Notes: generated by a model from the letters alone, not told the origin. A stretch of DNA of 11,005 bases from an uncultured Dialister sp. (GCA_900545785.1 URAA01000043.1:1-11005), one strand, 5' to 3'. Positions 1 through 6,820 are shown, counted from the first letter of the stretch. Program-made: numbers and translations.

Positions 1-531
1 TTAAACGGGGGCGGGGACGGAAGGAGTCGGAAGTTCCTTCTGCATCCAGATTATATCGTACCATCGATCGAATTTATAACCGATGTGATGAAAGCGGCCG
101 ACTTGTATATATCCCATCTTTTTGTGAAAAGAAATGCTTGCTTCTGTCACATAAGGATCGTTTTCGGCAGCAGCGGTGATGCAGGCACATGCATTTACGA
201 TGCCTTGTGCCGAAAGAGCGGTTTCCAAAGCACGGTAAAGTATTTCTCCGTATCCTTTATAACGGGCATCTTTGCGGAGATAGACAGAGACTTCGGAAGA
301 CCAATCATAAGCTTTTCTGCTTTTGAAAGGGGCCGCATAGGCATAGCCGTAAATGATTCCGTTTTCTTCCAGAACAAGATAAGGATATCTTTCATGGATC
401 CGGCAGATTCGTTTTTTAAATTCTTCAAGAGAAGGAACTTCATATTCAAATGTGACGGCGGTGTCTTTTACATAGGGTGCATAAATGGCAAGAAGCTCTT
501 TCCCGTCATCTTCAACAGCATTTCTTATCAT
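1..531 (-). CDS. GNAT N-acetyltransferase, phosphinothricin acetyltransferase-like
   Basis: This complete 176-residue protein is a single-domain GNAT acetyltransferase, which moves an acetyl group from acetyl-CoA to an amine. Its overall pattern fits the PAT/Bar/MnaT branch: an N-terminal AxxxDxxxLxxIYxPYV-like segment, TFEYEVPS near residues 27-34, the EVSVYL strand, then the acetyl-CoA pyrophosphate loop RYKGYG (about residues 90-95) and a C-terminal SFHKKMGY motif (about 133-140). That family acetylates phosphinothricin, methionine sulfoximine or similar amino acids; the true substrate here cannot be read from sequence. The ATG start is supported by AAGGAG at 540-545, eight bases upstream. 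The stop codon is at the very first bases of the window. It stands alone on the minus strand, with its own promoter candidate. Confidence 0.88.
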   Translation of the reverse strand: MIRNAVEDDGKELLAIYAPYVKDTAVTFEYEVPSLEEFKKRICRIHERYPYLVLEENGIIYGYAYAAPFKSRKAYDWSSEVSVYLRKDARYKGYGEILYRALETALSAQGIVNACACITAAAENDPYVTEASISFHKKMGYIQVGRFHHIGYKFDRWYDIIWMQKELPTPSVPAPV

Positions 532-556
532 AACCGAAACTCCTTAATTTTTCTTT

Positions 557-586
557 ATTATACATGATGCAGAAAAAGCCGGAAAA
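557..586 (-). promoter_or_regulatory. Promoter candidate for the GNAT gene
   Basis: On the minus strand a perfect TATAAT box lies at 557-562, about 26 bases upstream of the GNAT start codon. The region where a -35 box would sit (about 580-586) is only TTTTCC-like, so the assignment rests mainly on the -10 box and its position. Confidence 0.4.
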
Positions 587-614
587 GAAATGTAAGAAAA
601 AAGAAAATTTTCGA

Positions 615-643
615 TTTACTTTTTTGAAAAAATAGGATATACT
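615..643 (+). promoter_or_regulatory. Promoter candidate for tRNA-Cys
   Basis: TTTACT at 615-620 and TATACT at 638-643 are separated by 17 bases, a normal sigma-70-type spacing. The predicted transcription start near 650 is about ten bases before the mature tRNA 5' end. Confidence 0.5.
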
Positions 644-660
644 TAATATGTTGTATTTAT

Positions 661-734
661 GGCGGTGTAGCCAAGCGGTAAGGCAAAGGTCCGCAAGACC
701 TTATCCCCGTGTTCGAATCCGGGCACCGCCTCCA
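661..734 (+). tRNA. tRNA-Cys (anticodon GCA), with non-canonical loop and T-stem
   Basis: This 74-base cloverleaf has an encoded CCA. The acceptor arms GGCGGTG (661-667) and CACCGCC (724-730) pair perfectly. The discriminator base is T731, which together with anticodon GCA (693-695) are the identity elements of tRNA-Cys. The D arm is 670-684, the anticodon stem is AAGGT/ACCTT (686-690/698-702), and the T loop is TTCGAAT (712-718). Three oddities are visible. Position 33 is C (692) instead of the near-universal U. Position 38 is G (697), which could pair with C32. The T stem CCGTG/CCGGG has two internal mismatches (709-721 and 710-720), unless it is redrawn with T710 bulged. It could be a working variant or a decayed copy; isoacceptor identity is fairly certain, functionality less so. 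Confidence 0.85.
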
Positions 735-742
735 AAAAAAAT

Positions 743-783
743 AACTGTGATGATCGACAGAGCGGTCATCGCAGTTTTTTTAT
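743..783 (+). terminator. Intrinsic terminator after tRNA-Cys, probably bidirectional
   Basis: The arm starting at 743 (AACTGTGATGA) pairs with the arm ending at 776 (TCATCGCAGTT), with one G-U pair, and a T tract covers 775-781. On the opposite strand the same hairpin is followed by a T-rich tract (A-run at 734-741), so it can also end transcripts of the convergent permease genes, whose last stop codon is at 795-797. Confidence 0.8.
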
Positions 784-794
784 TTCCCAATCAA

Positions 795-1769
795 TTAAAG
801 AGGGAACAATATTCTTGCAAAATAAATGGCACATGTCATGGTGATGCAGGAAAGGAAGGTGGACATCATGACAATCTCCGTGGACAGATCTTCATAATTG
901 TGAAATTCTACGGCGTAAAGGACGGAATTGACTGCCGAGGGAGCGGAAGCGACGATGAAAATCGTCTGAGAAGCGATGGGAGAAAAAGGATGGCCCGCAA
1001 AAGCCCAGATCTGAATCAAAAACCATGCGCAGGCAGGCCCCATGATGAGGCGGATAAAACAGGCAAGCCATGCATCGGGATCGCCGAAAGAAATCTTAGA
1101 CTGATGAATCTGTATGCCCAGTGCCATCATGACAACCGCCACCAAAGCGGAAGCGGAATTTTGCAAAATAGGCCATACAAAAGTAGAATCGATATTCCAG
1201 CCCAAGTATTTGATGATGAATGCGGCAGTCAATGTATAAATAACAGGCATGCGGGCGACGACCATGAGAGCGTCATGGGGAGATAAACTTCCTTTTCCCG
1301 CCTGATACATTCCCAGCGTATTCAGAAACATATTCATCTGGACAAGAATCAAAGTGCTGACCGCTGCCGCTTCCGACAGATAAGGAGTCTCACCGCCGAT
1401 CACATAGGGATCGTTTGAAAAGACGAGCGCCACCAAGGCGATGCCTATATTTCCTGCATTGGAAAACATGGTTCCGTTTTTAAAAGCTTCTTTTTTGGCG
1501 GAATCCCAGTGAAGAGTTTTTGCAATGATTGTCCCGATGATACCCAGGAGAGTCATGATGGCGAGGGCGATGAAAAATACATGGAACAGGCTCAAGTCAA
1601 TATTTGCCACATAGATATTGTAAAAAATGAAACAGGGCAGGATGACATAGAAAGTGAGCTTGGTCAGAGCAGATACGTTAAGACGGTATTTCCTGTCCAT
1701 GAAGTAGCCGATGGCGACAAAGACCAGCAGAGGAAGGATGTTGTTCGTGATAATCTGTATAAAAGCCAT
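795..1769 (-). CDS. AEC family transporter (auxin efflux carrier-type permease), second of a tandem pair
   Basis: This roughly 324-residue membrane protein is an AEC-family permease. The family exports or exchanges organic anions and similar small solutes; the substrate is not predictable here. It is almost entirely hydrophobic helices, with the typical NNILPLLVFVAIGYF start, a VILPCFIFYNIY second helix, the family FSNAGNIG motif in the middle, and a second inverted set of helices at the C terminus ending in FPL. It resembles the upstream permease along its whole length, so the two are paralogs from tandem duplication. I chose ATG at 1769 because a GGGGG run sits seven bases upstream; a GTG at 1775 is the longer alternative (326 residues). 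Either start is next to or overlaps the TGA stop of the upstream gene (1772-1774), which suggests translational coupling. Confidence 0.88.
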   Translation of the reverse strand: MAFIQIITNNILPLLVFVAIGYFMDRKYRLNVSALTKLTFYVILPCFIFYNIYVANIDLSLFHVFFIALAIMTLLGIIGTIIAKTLHWDSAKKEAFKNGTMFSNAGNIGIALVALVFSNDPYVIGGETPYLSEAAAVSTLILVQMNMFLNTLGMYQAGKGSLSPHDALMVVARMPVIYTLTAAFIIKYLGWNIDSTFVWPILQNSASALVAVVMMALGIQIHQSKISFGDPDAWLACFIRLIMGPACAWFLIQIWAFAGHPFSPIASQTIFIVASAPSAVNSVLYAVEFHNYEDLSTEIVMMSTFLSCITMTCAIYFARILFPL

Positions 1770-1771
1770 GA

Positions 1772-2740
1772 TCACACCCCCGCCGGAAAAAGATATCGGG
1801 CAAGCCGGATGGCTGCCGTCAGTGTAAAGATGCCGATAACGGAACAGTATAAAACGGAACGGGCCGCCAAATCGGGGTGATTGTCGTAATCAACGGCAAA
1901 GAGGAGCAAAGTAAATGAAGAAGGAACGGCGGCATAAATAAAAAATACTTGGGCAGCGACGGGGGTAAAAATACCGATGCTCCAAATGAGAAAGAATGCC
2001 AGGAGAGGGGAAATAAACAGTTTATTGAAAGAAATACCGAGGTCGAAGGCATCGGGCCGTTTCCACGGTGTACGGTGAAGCTGCGCGCCGGCCGTGATGG
2101 TGACAAGAATAATAAAAGCACCGGCAAAATGAGTCAAAACAGACCAGAGGAAAGTATGTTCAAGAGCAAAGCCGGAAGTTTTTATGAGGATGGCCGCCGC
2201 CACGGCGTAAACGGCAGGCATGGAAACAATAAATTTAAAAAAACGGGACAAAGAAAATTCACGGACTCCTACAAGAGAAGCGCCGAAAGTATTGACGGCA
2301 ATATTCATCAGTATGAGCAAAACAACGATGGTTCCCCGCGCTTCGTCAAGGTAAGGCATTTCGCCTCCTGCCAGGTAGGGAGCGTGGGAAAAGATCATGA
2401 GAATGAGAGCGACTCCGATCTGCCCGGAATTGGAAAAGGTGGAGAGTGCCCGAAATATTCTTGCTTTTCTTTCGGTAAATCCCAATATCTTGGCTAAGGC
2501 AAGAGCCGCCAGAGAGTCGAAAAAGAGCAATGCGATTCCTGCAGGCACAAGGAGAGCCGCAGAAGCATCCGGCGGGTACAGATATAAGCTGTAAAAAATA
2601 AATAAAGGAAGAACGATGCGGGTGATTAATTTCGTGTATGTATTTAAGTCCGGTTTTAATCGTGCATCTAAAATCCATCCGACAAGCAAAAAAACGAGGA
2701 GCGGCAAAATATCGTTCCACAGGATTTCAAGTAAGACCAT
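1772..2740 (-). CDS. AEC family transporter (auxin efflux carrier-type permease), first of a tandem pair
   Basis: This is an AEC-family permease of about 322 residues, with around ten hydrophobic segments expected. Family marks are NDILPLLVFLLVGWI at the N terminus, IVLPLFIFYSLY, and FSNSGQIGVAL in the middle, followed by SHAPYLAGGEMPYLDEA. The downstream copy has the aligned NDPYVIGGETPYLSEA, a shared loop that marks the two as close paralogs. The substrate is unknown; family members move malate, malonate, other organic anions or auxin-like compounds. ATG at 2740 is preferred because AGGAAAGG lies about eight bases before it. A GTG at 2749 would add three residues but sits directly against the ribosome site. 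The gene is first in a two-gene minus-strand operon with a recognisable promoter and hairpin leader. Confidence 0.88.
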   Translation of the reverse strand: MVLLEILWNDILPLLVFLLVGWILDARLKPDLNTYTKLITRIVLPLFIFYSLYLYPPDASAALLVPAGIALLFFDSLAALALAKILGFTERKARIFRALSTFSNSGQIGVALILMIFSHAPYLAGGEMPYLDEARGTIVVLLILMNIAVNTFGASLVGVREFSLSRFFKFIVSMPAVYAVAAAILIKTSGFALEHTFLWSVLTHFAGAFIILVTITAGAQLHRTPWKRPDAFDLGISFNKLFISPLLAFFLIWSIGIFTPVAAQVFFIYAAVPSSFTLLLFAVDYDNHPDLAARSVLYCSVIGIFTLTAAIRLARYLFPAGV

Positions 2741-2757
2741 AAAAGACACCTTTCCTA

Positions 2758-2780
2758 CGGACGGGAAAATATTCCGTCCG
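2758..2780 (-). promoter_or_regulatory. Inverted repeat in the leader of the AEC operon
   Basis: Perfect 7-base arms CGGACGG (2758-2764) and CCGTCCG (2774-2780) flank a 9-base spacer. The repeat sits directly upstream of the ribosome site of the first permease and downstream of the predicted transcription start. It could be a protein operator or an RNA hairpin that limits ribosome access. No T tract follows, so a simple terminator is unlikely. Confidence 0.5.
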
Positions 2781-2795
2781 ATTACTTTTAATGTC

Positions 2796-2825
2796 AGTAT
2801 ACAACGAAACGTTTGAGAAAACCAA
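2796..2825 (-). promoter_or_regulatory. Promoter candidate for the AEC permease operon
   Basis: On the minus strand TTGGTT (2820-2825) and TATACT (2796-2801) are separated by 18 bases. The spacer contains the palindrome AAACGTTT (2807-2814), a possible regulator site. The implied start near 2789 places the inverted repeat 2758-2780 in the 5' leader. Confidence 0.42.
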
Positions 2826-2923
2826 TTTGAAAAGTCAGGGAAAAATTATTTTTCGAGGAGTATTTAATCTGATATTTCATTTATATTTTAACTGATCTTT
2901 TCATAAAGAAAGGGCGTTTCCGT

Positions 2924-2952
2924 TTGACAAGGATATGATATTTCGGTAGAAT
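2924..2952 (+). promoter_or_regulatory. Strong promoter of tRNA-Ser
   Basis: A perfect TTGACA (2924-2929), a 17-base spacer and TAGAAT (2947-2952) form a near-consensus sigma-70-type promoter. The tRNA begins 12 bases after the -10 box, as expected for a stable-RNA gene. Confidence 0.85.
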
Positions 2953-2964
2953 AAATGACGTTAT

Positions 2965-3054
2965 GGAAGGGTGTCCGAGCGGTTGAAGGAGGCGGTCTTG
3001 AAAACCGTTAACTTCGTGAGAGGTTCATGGGTTCGAATCCCATCCCTTCCGCCA
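2965..3054 (+). tRNA. tRNA-Ser (anticodon UGA)
   Basis: This class II tRNA of 90 bases includes an encoded CCA. Acceptor arms GGAAGGG (2965-2971) and CCCTTCC (3044-3050) pair perfectly and the discriminator is G. The anticodon loop is CTTGAAA with anticodon TGA, reading UCN serine codons. A long variable arm (stem AACTT/AGGTT) is typical of tRNA-Ser. The T arm ATGGG-TTCGAAT-CCCAT is fully canonical, unlike that of the tRNA-Cys in this window. Confidence 0.96.
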
Positions 3055-3057
3055 AAG

Positions 3058-3107
3058 AAATAAACTCCCTCATTTTCGGCCGATCAAAATGAGGGAGTTT
3101 ATTTTTA
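3058..3107 (+). terminator. Strong intrinsic terminator after tRNA-Ser
   Basis: A perfect hairpin of at least 15 base pairs has arms at 3062-3076 and 3086-3100 and extends through flanking A/T pairs to about 3058 and 3104. A T tract follows at 3102-3106. It isolates tRNA-Ser from the tig promoter downstream. Confidence 0.92.
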
Positions 3108-3142
3108 CTGTTTCATGATAATTATTCGAAAAAGATCGGTAT

Positions 3143-3171
3143 TTGTGATTTATTACAAGCTGTAGTATAAT
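3143..3171 (+). promoter_or_regulatory. Promoter of tig
   Basis: TTGTGA (3143-3148) and a perfect TATAAT (3166-3171) are separated by exactly 17 bases. The implied start near 3178 gives a leader of about 70 bases, which contains a short hairpin ACCGG/CCGGT (3213-3227) just before the Shine-Dalgarno sequence. Confidence 0.75.
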
Positions 3172-3246
3172 ATATTTTGCGATTTATATACTTGTAGAAT
3201 CGGTATCATTTGACCGGTGTTGCCGGTTTAAGGAGGATTATTTTTT

Positions 3247-4740
3247 ATGAATGTAAAAACAGAGGCGCTGGATCAGCATAAGGTACAACTTACCATCGAC
3301 GTACCCGCTGAAGTTGTGGTGAAGGGATTCAAACAGGCTGTGGCTCGTATTGCGAACCAGGTGAAAATTCCCGGTTTCCGTAAAGGGAAAGCCAGCCGCC
3401 GTATTCTTGAAATGCATTTCGGCAAAGAAGCGGTTGCCGGCGAAGCTCAGGATATCGTCATCAATCAGGCATTAAATGATGCAATCGCCCAAGAAAAACT
3501 GATTCCCGTAACGACTCCGGAAGTGAAGCAGGATCATTTTTCTGAAGAAGAAGGCGCCGCATTTACCGCTACCTTTGTTAAACAGCCGGAAGTAAAACTC
3601 GGTGAATATAAAGGATTATCCGCTCGTCATATAAAACCTGAAGTCACGGATGAACAGGTGATGGCACAAATTACCCAGGCGGCACGTCAGAATGCAAGAC
3701 TGGAAAAAGCGGAAGAAGGAACAACTCTTAAAAAAGGCGATGTTGCCGTTATCGATTTTAAAGGATATATCGACGGCGAACCTTTTGAAGGAGGAGAAGG
3801 AAAAACCTATCCGTTGGAAATCGGCTCACAGAGCTTTATCCCCGGATTTGAAGATCAGCTTGAAGGACACAAGGCAGGAGACGACGTAACCGTCAAGGTT
3901 TCTTTCCCCGATAATTACGGAGTGGAAGCTTTGGCAGGAAAAGCATCCGAATTTTCCGTACATATCAATGATGTGAAACGCAAAGTAATTCCTGAAATTG
4001 ATGATGCTTTTGTCAAGTCTGTCAGCCCTTATGAAACTTTGGAAGATTTGAAGACGAATCTCCGCCAGCAAATGCAGCTCCAAGCCATCCAGCAGGCGGA
4101 AGATGCCTATAACCGTGCTTTAATCGGTCAGGCTGTCAAGAATTCGGAAGTGGATATTCCGAAAGAAATGATAGAACAGCGCATCGATGAAATCATTGAA
4201 GAAATGAAATTAAATCTGGATGCCCAGGGAATGAATTTCGACGATTACCTGAAGAATATCGGCAAAAGCGTAGAAGATTTCCGCAAAGGCTATGAAAAAA
4301 TGGCAGAAGAACAGGTGCGGGAAGGCCTTGTCCTCGGAGCCGTTGCAGATAAAGAAAATCTGGAAGTCAACAACCAGGATCTGAATATGGAAGTCATGAG
4401 CATGGCTCGTCAGTTCAATGCAGATCCGAAAGATGTGGTAAAGATTATCCGTGATGAAAACCGGATCAATATGCTCTACACCTCCGTACGCCGCAAGAAA
4501 GCAGCCGCTTTCATCTACGGTGCAGCCGTAAGAGAAGAAGAAAAACCGGAAACGGAAGAAAAGAAGGAAATGCCTTCGGAAGAAGCTGCAGAACCTGCAA
4601 AAGAAGAAAAAAAGGATTTGGCTTCCAAGACAGTGAAAGAACTGAAAGCATATGCGGAAGAAAAAGGAATTGCCCTTGATTCCCGTGCGAAAAAGGCAGA
4701 AATCATTGCTGCTATCGAAGCTGCAGAAGCAGAAAAATAA
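3247..4740 (+). CDS. tig: Trigger factor (ribosome-associated chaperone and prolyl isomerase) with extra SAP-like C-terminal tail
   Basis: Trigger factor docks on the ribosome next to the exit tunnel and shields nascent chains; its middle domain is an FKBP-type peptidyl-prolyl isomerase. Visible parts: N-terminal ribosome-binding domain with signature GFRKGK at residues 43-48, the PPIase domain about 160-245 (GDVAVIDFKGYIDGEPFEGGEG and PGFEDQLEG), then a helical substrate-binding domain to about residue 425. The signature normally continues to a proline; here it reads GKASRR. At 497 residues the protein is about 65 longer than the E. coli protein (432). The extra part is an acidic/lysine linker (429-456) and a compact segment at 457-492 (TVKELKAYAEEKGI, then KKAEIIAAIEAA) that looks like a SAP or Rho-N helix-extension-helix unit, a nucleic-acid-binding fold. 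ATG has AAGGAGG (3230-3236) ten bases upstream. It is transcribed alone, between its own promoter and a terminator. Confidence 0.96.
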   Translation: MNVKTEALDQHKVQLTIDVPAEVVVKGFKQAVARIANQVKIPGFRKGKASRRILEMHFGKEAVAGEAQDIVINQALNDAIAQEKLIPVTTPEVKQDHFSEEEGAAFTATFVKQPEVKLGEYKGLSARHIKPEVTDEQVMAQITQAARQNARLEKAEEGTTLKKGDVAVIDFKGYIDGEPFEGGEGKTYPLEIGSQSFIPGFEDQLEGHKAGDDVTVKVSFPDNYGVEALAGKASEFSVHINDVKRKVIPEIDDAFVKSVSPYETLEDLKTNLRQQMQLQAIQQAEDAYNRALIGQAVKNSEVDIPKEMIEQRIDEIIEEMKLNLDAQGMNFDDYLKNIGKSVEDFRKGYEKMAEEQVREGLVLGAVADKENLEVNNQDLNMEVMSMARQFNADPKDVVKIIRDENRINMLYTSVRRKKAAAFIYGAAVREEEKPETEEKKEMPSEEAAEPAKEEKKDLASKTVKELKAYAEEKGIALDSRAKKAEIIAAIEAAEAEK

Positions 4741-4787
4741 TTAATAAAATAAAATTTCCGTCAATAATTTGACAAGTGTGAAACAAT

Positions 4788-4824
4788 AAAAAGAGGCGCG
4801 GGTTTGTCCGGCGTCTCTTTCTAT
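4788..4824 (+). terminator. Intrinsic terminator after tig
   Basis: The hairpin runs from AAAGAGGCGCGG (from about 4790) to CCGGCGTCTCTTT (4808-4820), with one G-U pair and a small bulge, followed by a T-rich stretch. It ends the tig transcript and separates it from clpP. Confidence 0.7.
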
Positions 4825-4832
4825 ACTTATTA

Positions 4833-4841
4833 TGTTACAAT
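4833..4841 (+). promoter_or_regulatory. Extended -10 promoter candidate for clpP-clpX
   Basis: TGTTACAAT matches an extended -10 element (TG, one base, TACAAT), with the clpP start 40 bases downstream. No good -35 box is visible at the proper distance. The surrounding 12 bases TTATGTTACAAT (4830-4841) recur exactly upstream of lon at 6994-7005. Confidence 0.45.
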
Positions 4842-4880
4842 TAAAAGATAAAGATTGTATTTTTAAGAAAGGATGTTACT

Positions 4881-5483
4881 ATGCCATATGTACCGATCGT
4901 AGTAGAACAGACTTCTCACGGAGAACGTTCTTATGATATTTATTCCCGTCTGCTGAAAGACAGAATTGTATTTCTTGACGGCCCTGTCGATGACCATGCC
5001 GCCAATGTCATCATTGCTCAGTTCCTTTTCTTGGAAGCGGAAGATCCCGATAAGGATATTCATTTTTATATCAACAGCCCCGGCGGTGTCGTGACGGCAG
5101 GTCTTGCCATTTACGATACGATGCAGTATATCCGTCCCGAAGTATCCACCATCTGCATCGGATCCTGCGCATCCATGGCAGCCGTACTTCTCACATCGGG
5201 CGCCAAAGGAAAACGTTATGCTCTTCCCCATTCCAGCATTATGATTCATCAGCCTTTGGGCGGTGCCCAGGGACAGGCTACGGATATCGCCATTCATGCG
5301 AAAGAAATTATCCGTCTCCGCAGTGAATTAAACGGAATCATTGCCGATCACAGCGGACAAACTTTGGAAACGGTCATGAAAGATACGGAAAGAGATAATT
5401 TTATGACTGCCGAAATGGCGTTGAAATATGGAATCATTGATAAGATTCTTACAAGAAATGAGTTACATGATTTGAAAAAATAA
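4881..5483 (+). CDS. clpP: ATP-dependent Clp protease proteolytic subunit ClpP
   Basis: ClpP is the serine peptidase that forms the 14-subunit barrel of the Clp protease and degrades proteins fed in by ClpX or other Clp ATPases in the cytoplasm. At 200 residues it has the usual length. The catalytic triad is visible: Ser98 in GSCASMAA, His123 in MIHQPLGG, and Asp172 in TERDNF. The oxyanion-region motif INSPGG is at 64-69, and the N terminus MPYVPIVVEQTSHGERSYDIYSR carries the family segment that lines the axial pore. ATG at 4881 has AGAAAGGA eight bases upstream. clpX follows after 12 bases, so the two are cotranscribed. Classic CIRCE or paired CtsR operators were not seen upstream. Confidence 0.98.
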   Translation: MPYVPIVVEQTSHGERSYDIYSRLLKDRIVFLDGPVDDHAANVIIAQFLFLEAEDPDKDIHFYINSPGGVVTAGLAIYDTMQYIRPEVSTICIGSCASMAAVLLTSGAKGKRYALPHSSIMIHQPLGGAQGQATDIAIHAKEIIRLRSELNGIIADHSGQTLETVMKDTERDNFMTAEMALKYGIIDKILTRNELHDLKK

Positions 5484-5495
5484 TGAGGAGGCTCA

Positions 5496-6749
5496 TTGGC
5501 TAATAAAAGTGAAACTCCACCGATCTGCAGTTTTTGCGGACGATCCGGTGACGAGGTTGAAAAAATAATTGCAGGCCCGGGAGTTTATATCTGCAATGAA
5601 TGCATAGAAGTCTGCCAGAATATACTGAAAGAAGAAATGAGAGAAAAAAAGAAAAAATCAATTCCTCATTTTGATCTTCCCACCCCGGCAGAAATTAAGG
5701 CATATATGGATCAATATGTCATTGAACAGGATGAAGCAAAAGTCGCTTTATCCGTAGCAGTGTACAATCATTATAAGCGTATTCAGTATGACGGCGATGA
5801 TGACGATGTGGAATTGCAGAAATCAAATATCATCATGCTGGGCCCCACGGGGAGCGGAAAAACACTTCTCGCCCAGACTCTGGCCCGTTTCCTGAATGTA
5901 CCTTTTGCCATTTCCGATGCCACCACGCTGACGGAAGCCGGTTATGTGGGAGAAGACGTGGAAAATATCCTGCTCCGTCTGATCCAAGCTGCCGATTATG
6001 ATATCGAAAAGGCGGAACGAGGCATCGTCTATATCGATGAAATAGACAAGATATCCAGAAAATCCGAAAATCCCTCCATTACCCGGGATGTGTCCGGAGA
6101 AGGTGTGCAGCAGGCTCTTCTGAAAATTTTGGAAGGAACGGTGGCAAGTGTTCCCCCTCACGGAGGACGAAAGCATCCGAATCAGGATATGATTCAGATC
6201 AATACATCCAATATCCTTTTCATTTGCGGCGGCGCTTTTGCCGGTATCGACAAAGTCATTGCCCGAAGAACCACCAAAAGTACCATGGGATTCGGTGCAG
6301 ATATTAAAAAAACGAAAGAAAAGGATACGGCAAAGATTCTGCAGGAGGTACAGCCGGAAGATTTGCTGAAGTTCGGCCTGATTCCGGAATTTATCGGCCG
6401 CCTTCCCGTTATTGTGGCACTTCAGCCGCTGAAAGAAGAAGCGCTGGTCCGTATCTTGTCGGAGCCGAAAAATGCATTGATCCGCCAATATCAGAAATTA
6501 CTTGCCATGGATCATGTGGACTTGATTTTTGAAGAGGCAGCCATTCATGCGATCGCACGAAAGGCGATTGAAAGAAATACGGGGGCCCGCGGTCTGAGAG
6601 CCATTATCGAAAAAATTATGACAAAAGTGATGTATGATATTCCGGGAATGAAAAATGTGGAAAGTTGTACAGTAACGGAAGATAATGTGCTGAATGAAAC
6701 AAGACCCGTTTTAAAAATAAAAAAAGGAGCAGTCCGTAAGGCGGAATAG
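5496..6749 (+). CDS. clpX: ATP-dependent Clp protease ATP-binding subunit ClpX (AAA+ unfoldase)
   Basis: ClpX is a hexameric AAA+ unfoldase that recognises tagged substrates, unfolds them with ATP and threads them into ClpP. This 417-residue protein has the normal layout: N-terminal four-cysteine zinc domain (Cys11, 14, 33, 36), Walker A GPTGSGKT at 116-123, pore loop GYVG at 149-152, Walker B IVYIDE at 177-182, arginine-finger region EFIGRLP near 298-304, and sensor 2 GARGLRA near 363-369. The loop that plugs into ClpP, usually IGF or LGF, reads MGF at 264-266. An acidic run DDDD at 101-104 sits between zinc and AAA+ domains. The start is TTG at 5496; GAGGAGG (5485-5491) precedes it with a short four-base gap, and the conserved N terminus supports this choice over any other. 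A terminator follows. Confidence 0.97.
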   Translation: MANKSETPPICSFCGRSGDEVEKIIAGPGVYICNECIEVCQNILKEEMREKKKKSIPHFDLPTPAEIKAYMDQYVIEQDEAKVALSVAVYNHYKRIQYDGDDDDVELQKSNIIMLGPTGSGKTLLAQTLARFLNVPFAISDATTLTEAGYVGEDVENILLRLIQAADYDIEKAERGIVYIDEIDKISRKSENPSITRDVSGEGVQQALLKILEGTVASVPPHGGRKHPNQDMIQINTSNILFICGGAFAGIDKVIARRTTKSTMGFGADIKKTKEKDTAKILQEVQPEDLLKFGLIPEFIGRLPVIVALQPLKEEALVRILSEPKNALIRQYQKLLAMDHVDLIFEEAAIHAIARKAIERNTGARGLRAIIEKIMTKVMYDIPGMKNVESCTVTEDNVLNETRPVLKIKKGAVRKAE

Positions 6750-6782
6750 ATTCATCGCTTTTGACTGTATCATACAGATTTG

Positions 6783-6820
6783 GGACCGATTCGGTATTTG
6801 CCGAGTTCGGTCCTTTTCTT
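6783..6820 (+). terminator. Intrinsic terminator after clpX
   Basis: GGACCGA (6783-6789) pairs with TCGGTCC (6807-6813), with additional CGG/CCG pairs inside, and TTTTCTTCTTTT follows. It ends the clpP-clpX unit. Confidence 0.82.

Noticed and set aside
85..567. 160-residue open frame antisense to the GNAT gene, and other long frames antisense to tig, clpX, lon and the permeases
   Set aside because: They are shadows of genes with clear motifs on the other strand, lack ribosome sites and show no family features.
661..734. Selenocysteine or suppressor tRNA
   Set aside because: The anticodon is GCA, there is no long variable arm or extended acceptor stem, and the identity bases are those of tRNA-Cys.
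648..1286. 212-residue plus-strand frame running through tRNA-Cys and the AEC permease
   Set aside because: It reads through a tRNA and a terminator and is antisense to a well-supported permease.
4768..4774. TTTGAC-type CtsR half-sites near tig (3209), clpP (4768) and after clpX (6759)
   Set aside because: CtsR sites are tandem heptamers; only isolated single half-sites are present, and a six-base match is expected by chance.
4769..4774. Perfect TTGACA upstream of clpP as a -35 box
   Set aside because: There is no -10 box at 16-18 bases downstream, and the tig terminator lies between it and clpP.
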